From NCBI GenBank assembly GCA_052388455.1, contig JBQTIA010000017.1:1-42297 (forward strand): a stretch of DNA of 42,297 nucleotides. The letters run 5' to 3'. The first letter of the stretch is position 1. Every line of letters begins with the position of its first letter. The position numbers were made by a program, and so were the translations under genes. This stretch comes from CAZSNH01 sp052388455 (GTDB lineage Bacteria > Pseudomonadota > Alphaproteobacteria > Rhizobiales > Hyphomicrobiaceae). Below are positions 16,285 through 23,302 of the stretch, one piece after another. Under the pieces are notes generated by a model, which worked only from the letters and a program-made list of their open reading frames with translations, ran no database searches and was not told where the DNA came from.

Positions 16285-16583
16285 TGGCCAAGACCGAGGT
16301 TTACAGCTGGCGCCTCACGCCCGAACTCAAAGCAGAGCTCGAGGCCGCCGCGCGCAGAAAAAAGGTCGGTGTGGCGACCGTTCTTGAACGGGCCGCGACT
16401 GACTGGCTGCGCCGTGAAAAGCCCCGGACCCTCGACGCTGAGGAGCAGAAGCGCATTCGGGACACCCTCATGGCTGTTTGCGGCTCGGTTTCCGGGGACG
16501 GAACTTCGGCTACGAACGCCGTCGTACGCAAGGTAGTGGGTGAGGCTCTTGAACGGAAATACGGCAAGCGTCGTTCTGGCTGA
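16284..16583 (+). CDS. ribbon-helix-helix antitoxin (VapB-like)
   Basis: The 99-aa product starts with a short beta strand and two helices typical of a CopG/RHH DNA-binding domain: EVYSWRLTPELKAELEAAAR, then VGVATVLERAATDWLRR. The C-terminal half is charged and would wrap the toxin. It is the first gene of a two-gene module with a PIN toxin whose start overlaps its 3' end by 44 bp. It lies between ileS and lspA, genes often adjacent in this group, suggesting the module was inserted there. Confidence 0.82.
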   Translation: MAKTEVYSWRLTPELKAELEAAARRKKVGVATVLERAATDWLRREKPRTLDAEEQKRIRDTLMAVCGSVSGDGTSATNAVVRKVVGEALERKYGKRRSG

Positions 16584-16980
16584 TACGGGGGCGTTGCTCG
16601 CATTCGTCGGTCGCCGCGACAAATGGCACGAAAGATGTAAAGCAGAGTTTGCCCAGGTGCGACTGCCGCTGGTCACGACATACCCCGTTTTGACTGAACT
16701 TTTCCATCTGGCGAACCGGTGCTATCGATCGACGGCGGCCGTATTGCCCCTGCTCCACACGGAGCTGTTCGCGATGGCGCCGGTCGGCACGGCCGATCTG
16801 CCCGCCCTCCATACTCTGATGACCCGCTACGCCGACCGGCCGATGAACTTTGCCGACGCGACGCTGGTGCATGTGGCCCAGCGCGAGCAGATTTCGACCA
16901 TCCTCACCGTCGATCACGACGACTTCGAAACCTACCGCATCGGCCGCAACAGGAAGTTCCGCATCCTTCCGGCCCGGTGA
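16540..16980 (+). CDS. PIN-domain toxin (VapC-like RNase)
   Basis: The 146-aa PIN nuclease has its acidic catalytic set visible: Asp15 (LADTGALLAF), Glu53 (VLTELFHLAN), the NFADATLVHVAQ Asp and the Asp residues of LTVDHDDF. VapC toxins cleave tRNA or rRNA in a Mg-dependent way and are held in check by the paired antitoxin. The GTG start at 16540 is used; TTG 16549 is a plausible alternative. The overlap with the antitoxin gene implies translational coupling. All key residues are present, so it should be active. Confidence 0.85.
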   Translation: MRLLNGNTASVVLADTGALLAFVGRRDKWHERCKAEFAQVRLPLVTTYPVLTELFHLANRCYRSTAAVLPLLHTELFAMAPVGTADLPALHTLMTRYADRPMNFADATLVHVAQREQISTILTVDHDDFETYRIGRNRKFRILPAR

Positions 16981-17056
16981 GATGGCAAATGCCGGCAACA
17001 CGAGCGCGACACCCTACGGACTTGCCGCCGCCGCCGCCAGCCCCTAGACGGGGCCG

Positions 17057-17605
17057 ATGACACACGGCGCCCGCGAAAAAGCCCTGCAGACTCCATCCCG
17101 CTCCTGGCTCTGGGGGCCATTCTCCCGGACGGCGTTCTGGGTTGCGCTTGCCACTTTGGTGCTCGACCAGGCCAACAAGTGGTGGATGCTGAACGTCTAT
17201 CAGATCCAAGACAAAGGCCGGGTGACCGTCACGTCGTTTCTTGATTTCGTCTTCGTGAAGAACACCGGGATCAGCTACTCTCTGTTCGATATGGACAGCT
17301 ATACTTGGCAGATCGCCCTCGCCGTCTTCGCTGGACTTGCGGCGCTCGCCATGTGGGTCTGGCTGGCGCGGGCCGGCACCGGCCGTCTGATGGCCTGGAG
17401 CCTCGGATTGATCATCGGTGGGGCTCTCGGTAACGCCATCGACCGCCTGCTCATCGGCGGGGTCGCAGACTTTTACTCGCTGCACGCCTTCGGGTTTTAC
17501 TGGTACGTGTTCAACGTCGCCGACGTGGCGATTGTTGCCGGGGTGGCCGGGCTCTTGTATGAGTCGGTTCTGGATTATCGCAATGATGCCGCAAATCCCT
17601 TGTAG
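17057..17605 (+). CDS. lspA: lipoprotein signal peptidase (signal peptidase II)
   Basis: This 182-aa inner-membrane aspartyl protease removes signal peptides from diacylglyceryl-prolipoproteins. It has four hydrophobic segments and the family motifs NTGISYSL, GGALGNAIDRLLIGGVADF and FNVADVAIVAG. The catalytic pair is Asp129 and Asp156, 27 residues apart as in E. coli (114/141). The ATG has only a weak GGGG upstream. The next gene encodes a lipoprotein that would be a substrate. It is displaced from ileS by the vapBC module. Confidence 0.95.
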   Translation: MTHGAREKALQTPSRSWLWGPFSRTAFWVALATLVLDQANKWWMLNVYQIQDKGRVTVTSFLDFVFVKNTGISYSLFDMDSYTWQIALAVFAGLAALAMWVWLARAGTGRLMAWSLGLIIGGALGNAIDRLLIGGVADFYSLHAFGFYWYVFNVADVAIVAGVAGLLYESVLDYRNDAANPL

Positions 17606-17679
17606 CGCGTCGAGTTGCTGTCGCGGGTTGGGAACGTTGGGCTGACGCTGCCCAGCCGAGGACTGGAGGGAATGCCAGG

Positions 17680-18183
17680 ATGAGACCGATGATTCGATCG
17701 ACGACGCGATCGACCCTCGCCGTCATCGCCGCGGCGGCCCTCGCTGTCGGTCTCGGCGGCTGCGGGGCCGACGACGTTGAGCTGAACGGCAAGATCTTCG
17801 ATATGGTCGGCATCGGCTCCAAATCCGGCGGCGACGGCAAAGAGCCGAAGATGGTGGCCCGCGCTCCGATCGTCCTTCCGCCAAACGTCGACCGCCTGCC
17901 CCCGCCCGGCGCCCAGCCGGCGGCGCAGGATGCCCAGCTCGCGCTCATTGCCGATCCCGATCGCAAGGCCGAGGTGAACCAGGCGGACCTCGAGCGCCAG
18001 CAGGCGGAGTTCTGTGACAAGAACTACGATCGAGGTCGCGATCAGGGCGATCGCCAGAACTCCGAAGACGTCATCGGTCCGCTCGGCTCGTGCCGCGGCT
18101 CGGCACTCTCGGCCTTCGGCGGCCTCGCCGGCATCCTGGGACAGACCAACGCCCCGCAAGAGGGTCAGGTCGAAAAGCAGTAG
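17680..18183 (+). CDS. predicted lipoprotein of unknown function
   Basis: The 167-aa product has a type II signal peptide with lipobox LGGCG (Cys28 lipidated after processing). The mature part is Pro- and Gln-rich, includes VARAPIVLPPNVDRLPPPG, and has no recognised domain. I recall a similar lipoprotein between lspA and M16 peptidase genes in other Hyphomicrobiales. GGAGGGAATGCCAGG precedes the ATG. It probably sits in an operon with lspA upstream and the M16 peptidases downstream. Confidence 0.78.
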   Translation: MRPMIRSTTRSTLAVIAAAALAVGLGGCGADDVELNGKIFDMVGIGSKSGGDGKEPKMVARAPIVLPPNVDRLPPPGAQPAAQDAQLALIADPDRKAEVNQADLERQQAEFCDKNYDRGRDQGDRQNSEDVIGPLGSCRGSALSAFGGLAGILGQTNAPQEGQVEKQ

Positions 18184-18366
18184 CTTTCGAGCGCTGCCCG
18201 CACCTTTCCGACTTTGCCGCCACGACCTGCACGTCAGTCGGCCAGATCACGCCCGACCGACGACCGGATGAACGGCTTGTCATTTGACAAGGCGAGCCCG
18301 CCTGCCGACATCAATGCCGACAATGGCGCATCCTCTGCGTCCTCCGACAGCTCTCGAGGCCCTTGC

Positions 18367-19770
18367 ATGATTCACCTTGCCGGCCGCCGCCTCCTCGCAA
18401 CACTCATCGCAGGATTGACCATGCTCGCCGTCGCCGAACCAATCCGCTTCGCCGCAGCCGCCTCGCGCGTCACCGAGTATCGGCTCGACAACGGAATGCA
18501 GGTCGTCGTCATCCCGGATACCCGCGCGCCCGTCGTCACGCACATGGTCTGGTATCGCGTCGGCGCGGCCGACGAGCCCAAGGGCGTGTCGGGCATCGCG
18601 CACTTCCTCGAGCACCTGATGTTCAAGTCGACCGATAAGATTCCGATGGGCGAGTTCTCGAAGATCGTCGCCCGGCTCGGCGGCCAGGACAACGCCTTCA
18701 CCGGTCACGACGCCACCGCCTACTTCCAGCGCATCTCGAAGGACAAGCTCCGCACGGTGATGGAGATGGAGGCGGACCGCATGGTCAACCTCCGCCTGAC
18801 CGAGAAAGAGGTGCTGACCGAGCGCGACGTCATTCTCGAAGAGCGCCGCTCGCGCATCGAGAACAACCCGTCCGCGATCCTGGAAGAGCAGATGGACGCC
18901 GCGCTCTACTACTCGCATCCCTACGGTATCCCGGTTATCGGCTGGGAGCATGAGATGGCGCAGCTCAGCCCGCAGGATGCGATGAGCTACTATCATCACT
19001 GGTATGCGCCGAATAACGCCATCCTGGTGGTCGCCGGCGACGTGACGCCCGAAGAGGTCCGTACGCTCGCGACCGAAATCTACGGACCGCTGAAGCCCAA
19101 TTCCTCGATTCCTTCCGTGCGCAAGCGGCCGCAGGATCCCCCGCACCGCGCGGCCCGCCGCCTGGAGCTGCGCGACGCCCGCGCCGGCAAGGCGTCGCTG
19201 CACCGCGATTACGCCACGCCGAGCTATCAGACCGCCAGCGGCATGGATGCAGAGGCCCTAGATCTGCTCGGCAAGATCCTCGCCGACGGCGCGACGAGCC
19301 GTGTCTACAAGGCGCTGGTGGTCGACCAGCAGGTCGCCTCGTCCACCGGCGGCGGCTACTCTGGATCCAGCCTCGACAGCGGCAAGATGTCGATCTACGC
19401 GGTGGCAGCGGACGGGGTGACACTCGAAAAAGTTGAAGCCGCCCTCGACGCCGTGATCGCCGACATCCGCGCCAAGGGTGTGACGGCGGCGGAGCTGGAG
19501 CGCGCCAAGTCGAGCTACATCGCCGATTACATCTACGAGAGCGACAATCAGATGACGCTCGCCCGCCGCTACGGATGGGGACTCGCCATCGGCCGCTCGA
19601 TCGAAAAAATGGACGCCTGGGCCGACGACATCGCGAAAATCACGCTCGACGATGTGAAGAAAGCGGCAGCCTACCTCGATCCCAAGCGATCGGTGACGGG
19701 CACGCTCATACCGACCGCCTCCGATGGCGGAGCCGGCGGGCCGCAGAAGCCGGCCGCCAGCCGATCATGA
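18367..19770 (+). CDS. M16 family zinc peptidase, active subunit
   Basis: The 467-aa product has a signal peptide (about 8-32) followed by two M16 half-domains. The inverted zinc motif HFLEH is intact (His79, Glu82, His83). The third ligand lies in ILEERRSRIENNP (Glu158 or Glu159), at the usual ~76-residue distance. The C-terminal half ends the conserved YGWGLAIGRSIEKMDAW region. The enzyme is likely periplasmic and degrades peptides or damaged proteins. Its stop overlaps the start of a second, HxxEH-less M16 gene in ATGA, as for the two subunits of bacterial heterodimeric M16 peptidases. Confidence 0.92.
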   Translation: MIHLAGRRLLATLIAGLTMLAVAEPIRFAAAASRVTEYRLDNGMQVVVIPDTRAPVVTHMVWYRVGAADEPKGVSGIAHFLEHLMFKSTDKIPMGEFSKIVARLGGQDNAFTGHDATAYFQRISKDKLRTVMEMEADRMVNLRLTEKEVLTERDVILEERRSRIENNPSAILEEQMDAALYYSHPYGIPVIGWEHEMAQLSPQDAMSYYHHWYAPNNAILVVAGDVTPEEVRTLATEIYGPLKPNSSIPSVRKRPQDPPHRAARRLELRDARAGKASLHRDYATPSYQTASGMDAEALDLLGKILADGATSRVYKALVVDQQVASSTGGGYSGSSLDSGKMSIYAVAADGVTLEKVEAALDAVIADIRAKGVTAAELERAKSSYIADYIYESDNQMTLARRYGWGLAIGRSIEKMDAWADDIAKITLDDVKKAAAYLDPKRSVTGTLIPTASDGGAGGPQKPAASRS

Positions 19771-21134
19771 TCCGCTTTCCCCGGAGCCACGCGATGCTCA
19801 CGTCATCTCCCTCACGCCGGCCGATCCTCGTTACCGTCGTCGCGCTGATCCTTTCCCTCTTCACCGTCATCGGGCCCGCTCACGCCATGAGAATCCAGAC
19901 CGTCACAAGCCCCGGCGGCATCGAAGCCTGGCTGGTGGAAGCGCACGGCGTTCCGATGATGGCCCTGCGATTCTCCTTCGAAGGCGGCAACGCCCAGGAC
20001 CCGTCCGGCAAGGAGGGTCTCGCCAACTTCATGACGGCGATGATGGACGAGGGTGCCGGCGACATGCCGGCCAGCCAGTTCCAGGAGCGCATGGAAGAGC
20101 TGGCTGTGCGCATGAGCTACGACGACACGAAGGATGCGTTCTACGGCAGCTTCGAGACGCTGACCAAGAACCGCGACGCGGCCTCCGACCTGCTCCGCCT
20201 CGCACTGACCAAGACGCGGTTCGACAAGGATGCGGTCGATCGCATCCGCCAGCAGCTTCTGGCCAACCTCGTCTATGCCGCGCGTGATCCTGAAAAGGTG
20301 GCGGCCAAGGAATGGTACACTGTCGCCTTCGACGGACATACCTATGCGCGCCCCGCCAACGGCACCGATGCGAGCCTGAAGGCCATCACCCGCACCGACC
20401 TCGCCGACTACAGGAAGCGCGTGTTCGCCAAGTCCAACCTGAAAGTCGTGGCGGTCGGCGACATCGACGCGGCTGAACTCGGCGCACTGCTCGACAAGGT
20501 GTTCGGCGATCTCCCGGCCACCGCCGAACTCGTGCCCATCGCCAAGACGGCTCCCGTCTCGGGCGGCCGCGAGAAGCTGATCGCCATGGACGTGCCGCAG
20601 GCGGTGGCCACCTTCGGCCTGCCCGCCATGCCGCGCAAAGACCCTGATTTCCTGACCGCATTCGTCCTCAATCAGCTGGTCGGCGGCGGCGGCTTCGCCT
20701 CGCGGCTGATGGAAGAGGTGCGCGAGAAACGCGGCCTCGCCTACTCGGTCTACAGCTACCTTCAGCCCTACCGTCACGCCTCGATCCTGTCCGGCGGAGT
20801 TGCGACCAAGGCGGAATCGATCGGCGAAAGCCTCGACGTCATCCGCGCCGAATTTAAAAAGATGGCGGACGAAGGTCCGAGTCAGCAGGAGCTGGACAAC
20901 GCCAAGAGCTACCTCGTCGGCTCCTACGCCCTCCGCTTCGATACCTCGGCCAAGATCGCCTCACAGCTCTTGGGGCTGATGGAGGAGGGCTTCGGTCCCG
21001 ACTACGTCGAGAAGCGCAACGGGCTGATCGAAGCGATCACGCTCGCCGACGCCAAGCGGGTGGCCAAGACTCTCTTCGCGCCGGAGAACCTGATCGTCAC
21101 CATCGTCGGCCAGCCGGTCGCGAAAAAAGGTTGA
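19767..21134 (+). CDS. M16 family protein, non-catalytic partner subunit
   Basis: The 455-aa product has an N-terminal signal peptide (hydrophobic about 18-40, ending AHA) and the M16 fold. At the position of HxxEH it reads ANFMTAMMDEGAG, so the zinc ligands are missing. Later M16 elements remain, including GGGGFASRLMEEVREKRGLAYSV (quoted in part), which carries the R/Y substrate-binding region. It should pair with the upstream active subunit, giving one active and one structural chain. Translation is coupled through ATGA at 19767-19770. Confidence 0.9.
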   Translation: MIRFPRSHAMLTSSPSRRPILVTVVALILSLFTVIGPAHAMRIQTVTSPGGIEAWLVEAHGVPMMALRFSFEGGNAQDPSGKEGLANFMTAMMDEGAGDMPASQFQERMEELAVRMSYDDTKDAFYGSFETLTKNRDAASDLLRLALTKTRFDKDAVDRIRQQLLANLVYAARDPEKVAAKEWYTVAFDGHTYARPANGTDASLKAITRTDLADYRKRVFAKSNLKVVAVGDIDAAELGALLDKVFGDLPATAELVPIAKTAPVSGGREKLIAMDVPQAVATFGLPAMPRKDPDFLTAFVLNQLVGGGGFASRLMEEVREKRGLAYSVYSYLQPYRHASILSGGVATKAESIGESLDVIRAEFKKMADEGPSQQELDNAKSYLVGSYALRFDTSAKIASQLLGLMEEGFGPDYVEKRNGLIEAITLADAKRVAKTLFAPENLIVTIVGQPVAKKG

Positions 21135-21253
21135 GCGTTTCGACCCGGCGCGCGAAGCGAAGCCCGCTCCGCTCACTCCCTCCCCTTGGCGCTCGCGGGA
21201 AAAGCCGGTAGTCGAAGGCCCGGACTTCGCTCGCTCGATCTTTCGGGGATTCC

Positions 21254-22603
21254 ATGACCAGAGCTGCCGGCTCGAACTCCGCCTATCGGCAATCGATAGA
21301 AGGGTGTCTCAAAGGCGCCATCGGCGCGCACGGCCTCGAGGCGTCGACGCTCCAGAATGCCCTCGACCGCCTCGCTCCGGCCATCGCCGGACTGCGCGAG
21401 GACTACGACCTTGGCCGGCTGCCGCTGCTGCGCATCGCGGAGGACACGGCTGACCTCGCCGAGGCCGAATCGGCCCTCGACCGCCTTTCGGAGAACGCCC
21501 GGACCATCATCTTCTTCGGCACCGGCGGGTCGGGTCTCGGCGGGCAGACGCTGGCGCAGGTCGCCGGCTGGAACATTCCCGGCGGCGCCAAGGTCTACCG
21601 CCGCAAGCGCCCCCGCACGCGCTTCTACGACAATCTCGACCCGCTGACCGTGCAGGGTTCGCTGGACGGCATGGACCTCTCCGAGCTGCGCTTCGTCGTC
21701 ACCTCGAAGTCCGGCGGCACCACGGAGACGCTGGTGCAGGCCATCACCGCCATCGAGGCGGTGCGGGCGGCCGGGCTCGGTGCGCGCATCCCCGAGCTGT
21801 TCCTCGGCATCACCGAGCCGGACACGCCCGGCAAGTCGAACGGCCTGCGCGGGCTGTTCCGCAGCCTCGGCATTCCGATGCTCGAGCATCATACCGGCAT
21901 CGGCGGGCGCTTCTCGTGCCTGACCAACGTCGGCCTCGTGCCGGCGATGGCGCGCGGGCTCGACGCGCACGCCATCCGCGCCGGCGCGCGCGAGGTCGTC
22001 AATGAATTGCTGTCTGCCAAGTCCCCGGCGGAGAGTGCGCCGGCGATAGGCGCCGCCGCGATGGTGGCGCTGGCCAAATCGCGTGGCATCCGCACGCTCG
22101 TGATGATGCCCTACTCGGACCGGCTCGGCCGCTTCGCAGAGTGGTACGTCCAGCTGTGGGCGGAAAGCCTCGGCAAGGGAGGCGAGGGCACGAGCCCGAT
22201 ACCGGCGCTCGGTCCGCTCGATCAGCACAGCCAGCTTCAGCTGTTCATGGACGGCCCGCGCGAGATCGCCGTGACCGTGCTGCGGGTCGCCGGCCGCGGC
22301 ACCGGTCCCGTCATCGACGCGGACATGGCCGCGGCTGCAGGGAGCGCATTTCTCGGAGGCAAGCATGTCGGCGACGTGGTCGACGCGCAGGCCCATGCCG
22401 TCACGGCCGCGCTGGCCAGGGCGGGGCGCCCCGTGCGCACCATCGACGTGCCCGTGCTCGACGAGCGCGCCATCGGCGCCCTGCTCATGCACTTCATGCT
22501 GGAGACGATCCTCGCCGGCCGCCTCATCGGCGTCGACCCCTTCGATCAGCCCGCCGTCGAACTCGCCAAGGTGCTGACGAAGGAGCGGCTGTCGAAGCCG
22601 TAA
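21254..22603 (+). CDS. pgi: glucose-6-phosphate isomerase
   Basis: This 449-aa enzyme interconverts glucose-6-phosphate and fructose-6-phosphate. The SIS-fold phosphate-binding elements are visible: FGTGGSGLGGQTLAQ near residues 92-106 and TSKSGGTTET at 150-159. At about 450 aa it belongs to the shorter Pgi group rather than the ~550-aa E. coli type. The ORF begins 119 bp after the M16 pair and may share its transcript. The RelE/ParE-type module follows. Confidence 0.92.
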   Translation: MTRAAGSNSAYRQSIEGCLKGAIGAHGLEASTLQNALDRLAPAIAGLREDYDLGRLPLLRIAEDTADLAEAESALDRLSENARTIIFFGTGGSGLGGQTLAQVAGWNIPGGAKVYRRKRPRTRFYDNLDPLTVQGSLDGMDLSELRFVVTSKSGGTTETLVQAITAIEAVRAAGLGARIPELFLGITEPDTPGKSNGLRGLFRSLGIPMLEHHTGIGGRFSCLTNVGLVPAMARGLDAHAIRAGAREVVNELLSAKSPAESAPAIGAAAMVALAKSRGIRTLVMMPYSDRLGRFAEWYVQLWAESLGKGGEGTSPIPALGPLDQHSQLQLFMDGPREIAVTVLRVAGRGTGPVIDADMAAAAGSAFLGGKHVGDVVDAQAHAVTAALARAGRPVRTIDVPVLDERAIGALLMHFMLETILAGRLIGVDPFDQPAVELAKVLTKERLSKP

Positions 22604-22686
22604 GCTGGTTGAACAGGCCGGCGTTCGTTGGTTTCGAACGCGACCTAGCGAAGGACTCGCCAACGCCAACGCGCGTGCTGCCGGAC

Positions 22687-22735
22687 TTGACCTGAAAACA
22701 TTGAATTGCTTAGCCTTGCCATCATGGCCAGGAGG
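22687..22735 (+). promoter_or_regulatory. candidate promoter and strong RBS of the RelE/ParE-type module
   Basis: TTGACC (22687-22692) and TAGCCT (22711-22716) are 18 bp apart; the -10 match is weak. AGGAGG at 22730-22735 is a full Shine-Dalgarno five bases before the antitoxin ATG. This module is therefore leadered, unlike higBA and vapBC in the same window. Confidence 0.4.
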
Positions 22736-22740
22736 CTCGC

Positions 22741-22941
22741 ATGGGTGAAGTCAAAGAGATTGAAGACCGCATTCGCCAATTGCGGCCGGATGAGCTCGCC
22801 CAGCTCCGGGCTTGGTTCCTGGAGTTCGATGCGCTGCAGTGGGACCAGGAGATCGCCGATGATCTGGCGGCTGGAAAACTCGACGATTTGATTGCCGATG
22901 CAAAGGCCGATCGCGCCGCTGGCAAGGCTCGCGATTTGTGA
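22741..22941 (+). CDS. small antitoxin of a RelE/ParE-type module
   Basis: The 66-aa acidic helical product (LRPDELAQLRAWFLEFDALQ, then AAGKLDDLIADAKADRAAGK) matches the short addiction-module proteins found just upstream of RelE/ParE-like toxins in alphaproteobacteria. The first 40 residues resemble the degraded antitoxin at 29416. It has no obvious DNA-binding domain, so autoregulation is uncertain. The GTG of the toxin overlaps its TGA stop (GTGA at 22938-22941), implying coupled translation. Confidence 0.78.
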   Translation: MGEVKEIEDRIRQLRPDELAQLRAWFLEFDALQWDQEIADDLAAGKLDDLIADAKADRAAGKARDL

Positions 22942-23204
22942 AGCACCGGGCCTCTCCAAAGTTCTGGAAACTTTACGATCACCTGCCCGCCCACGTTCGC
23001 AGTCTTGCCGACAAGAATTTCCAACTTTTGAAGTCCGACCCTCGACACCCCTCGCCTCACCTCAAGAAAATTGGTCAGCTCTGGTCGGTTCGCGTCGGCG
23101 ACCACTACAGGGCTGTGGGGCTCGACGATCCGGATGGCCTTTACTGAATCTGGATCGGGGCACACTCGGAGTATGACGTCCTCACCGCACGACGCCGAAG
23201 CTGA
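22938..23204 (+). pseudogene. RelE/ParE-type toxin interrupted by an in-frame TGA
   Basis: From GTG 22938 the frame encodes 69 residues of a RelE/ParE-like toxin (ASPKFWKLYDHLP, LKKIGQLWSVRVGDHYRAVG) and then meets TGA at 23145-23147. The same frame continues after it as IWIGAHSEYDVLTARRRS to a second TGA at 23202-23204. The family normally reads W at the TGA position, followed by (F/Y)WIGTHxEYDxL, so this is a TGG-to-TGA change in an otherwise undamaged frame. Termination would delete the conserved last strand with its His and Tyr, probably abolishing toxicity. Read-through as Trp would restore an 88-residue protein. The intact antitoxin upstream argues for recent inactivation or for residual expression. 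Confidence 0.78.
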
Positions 23205-23302
23205 GTACGGTTGCGCTGTAAAACGACCACGCGGCGGAAACGTTACCGCGCGTGCCGTGTTAGGGTTCGCCCTCAATCGAATCAAAACTCCAACTCGATC
23301 TC

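Noticed and set aside
16982..17047. 21-codon ORF between vapC and lspA ending in an Ala run (GCC repeats)
   Set aside because: It starts two bases after the vapC stop but has no ribosome-binding site, and its content is simply a (GCC)n tract. It could be a leader peptide, yet nothing beyond the ORF supports it.
21140..21250. Possible repeat element in the gap before pgi (GCGAAGCGAAGCCCGC and GCTCGCTCG)
   Set aside because: Some short inverse matches exist, but no clean arms or second copy in the window could be defined.
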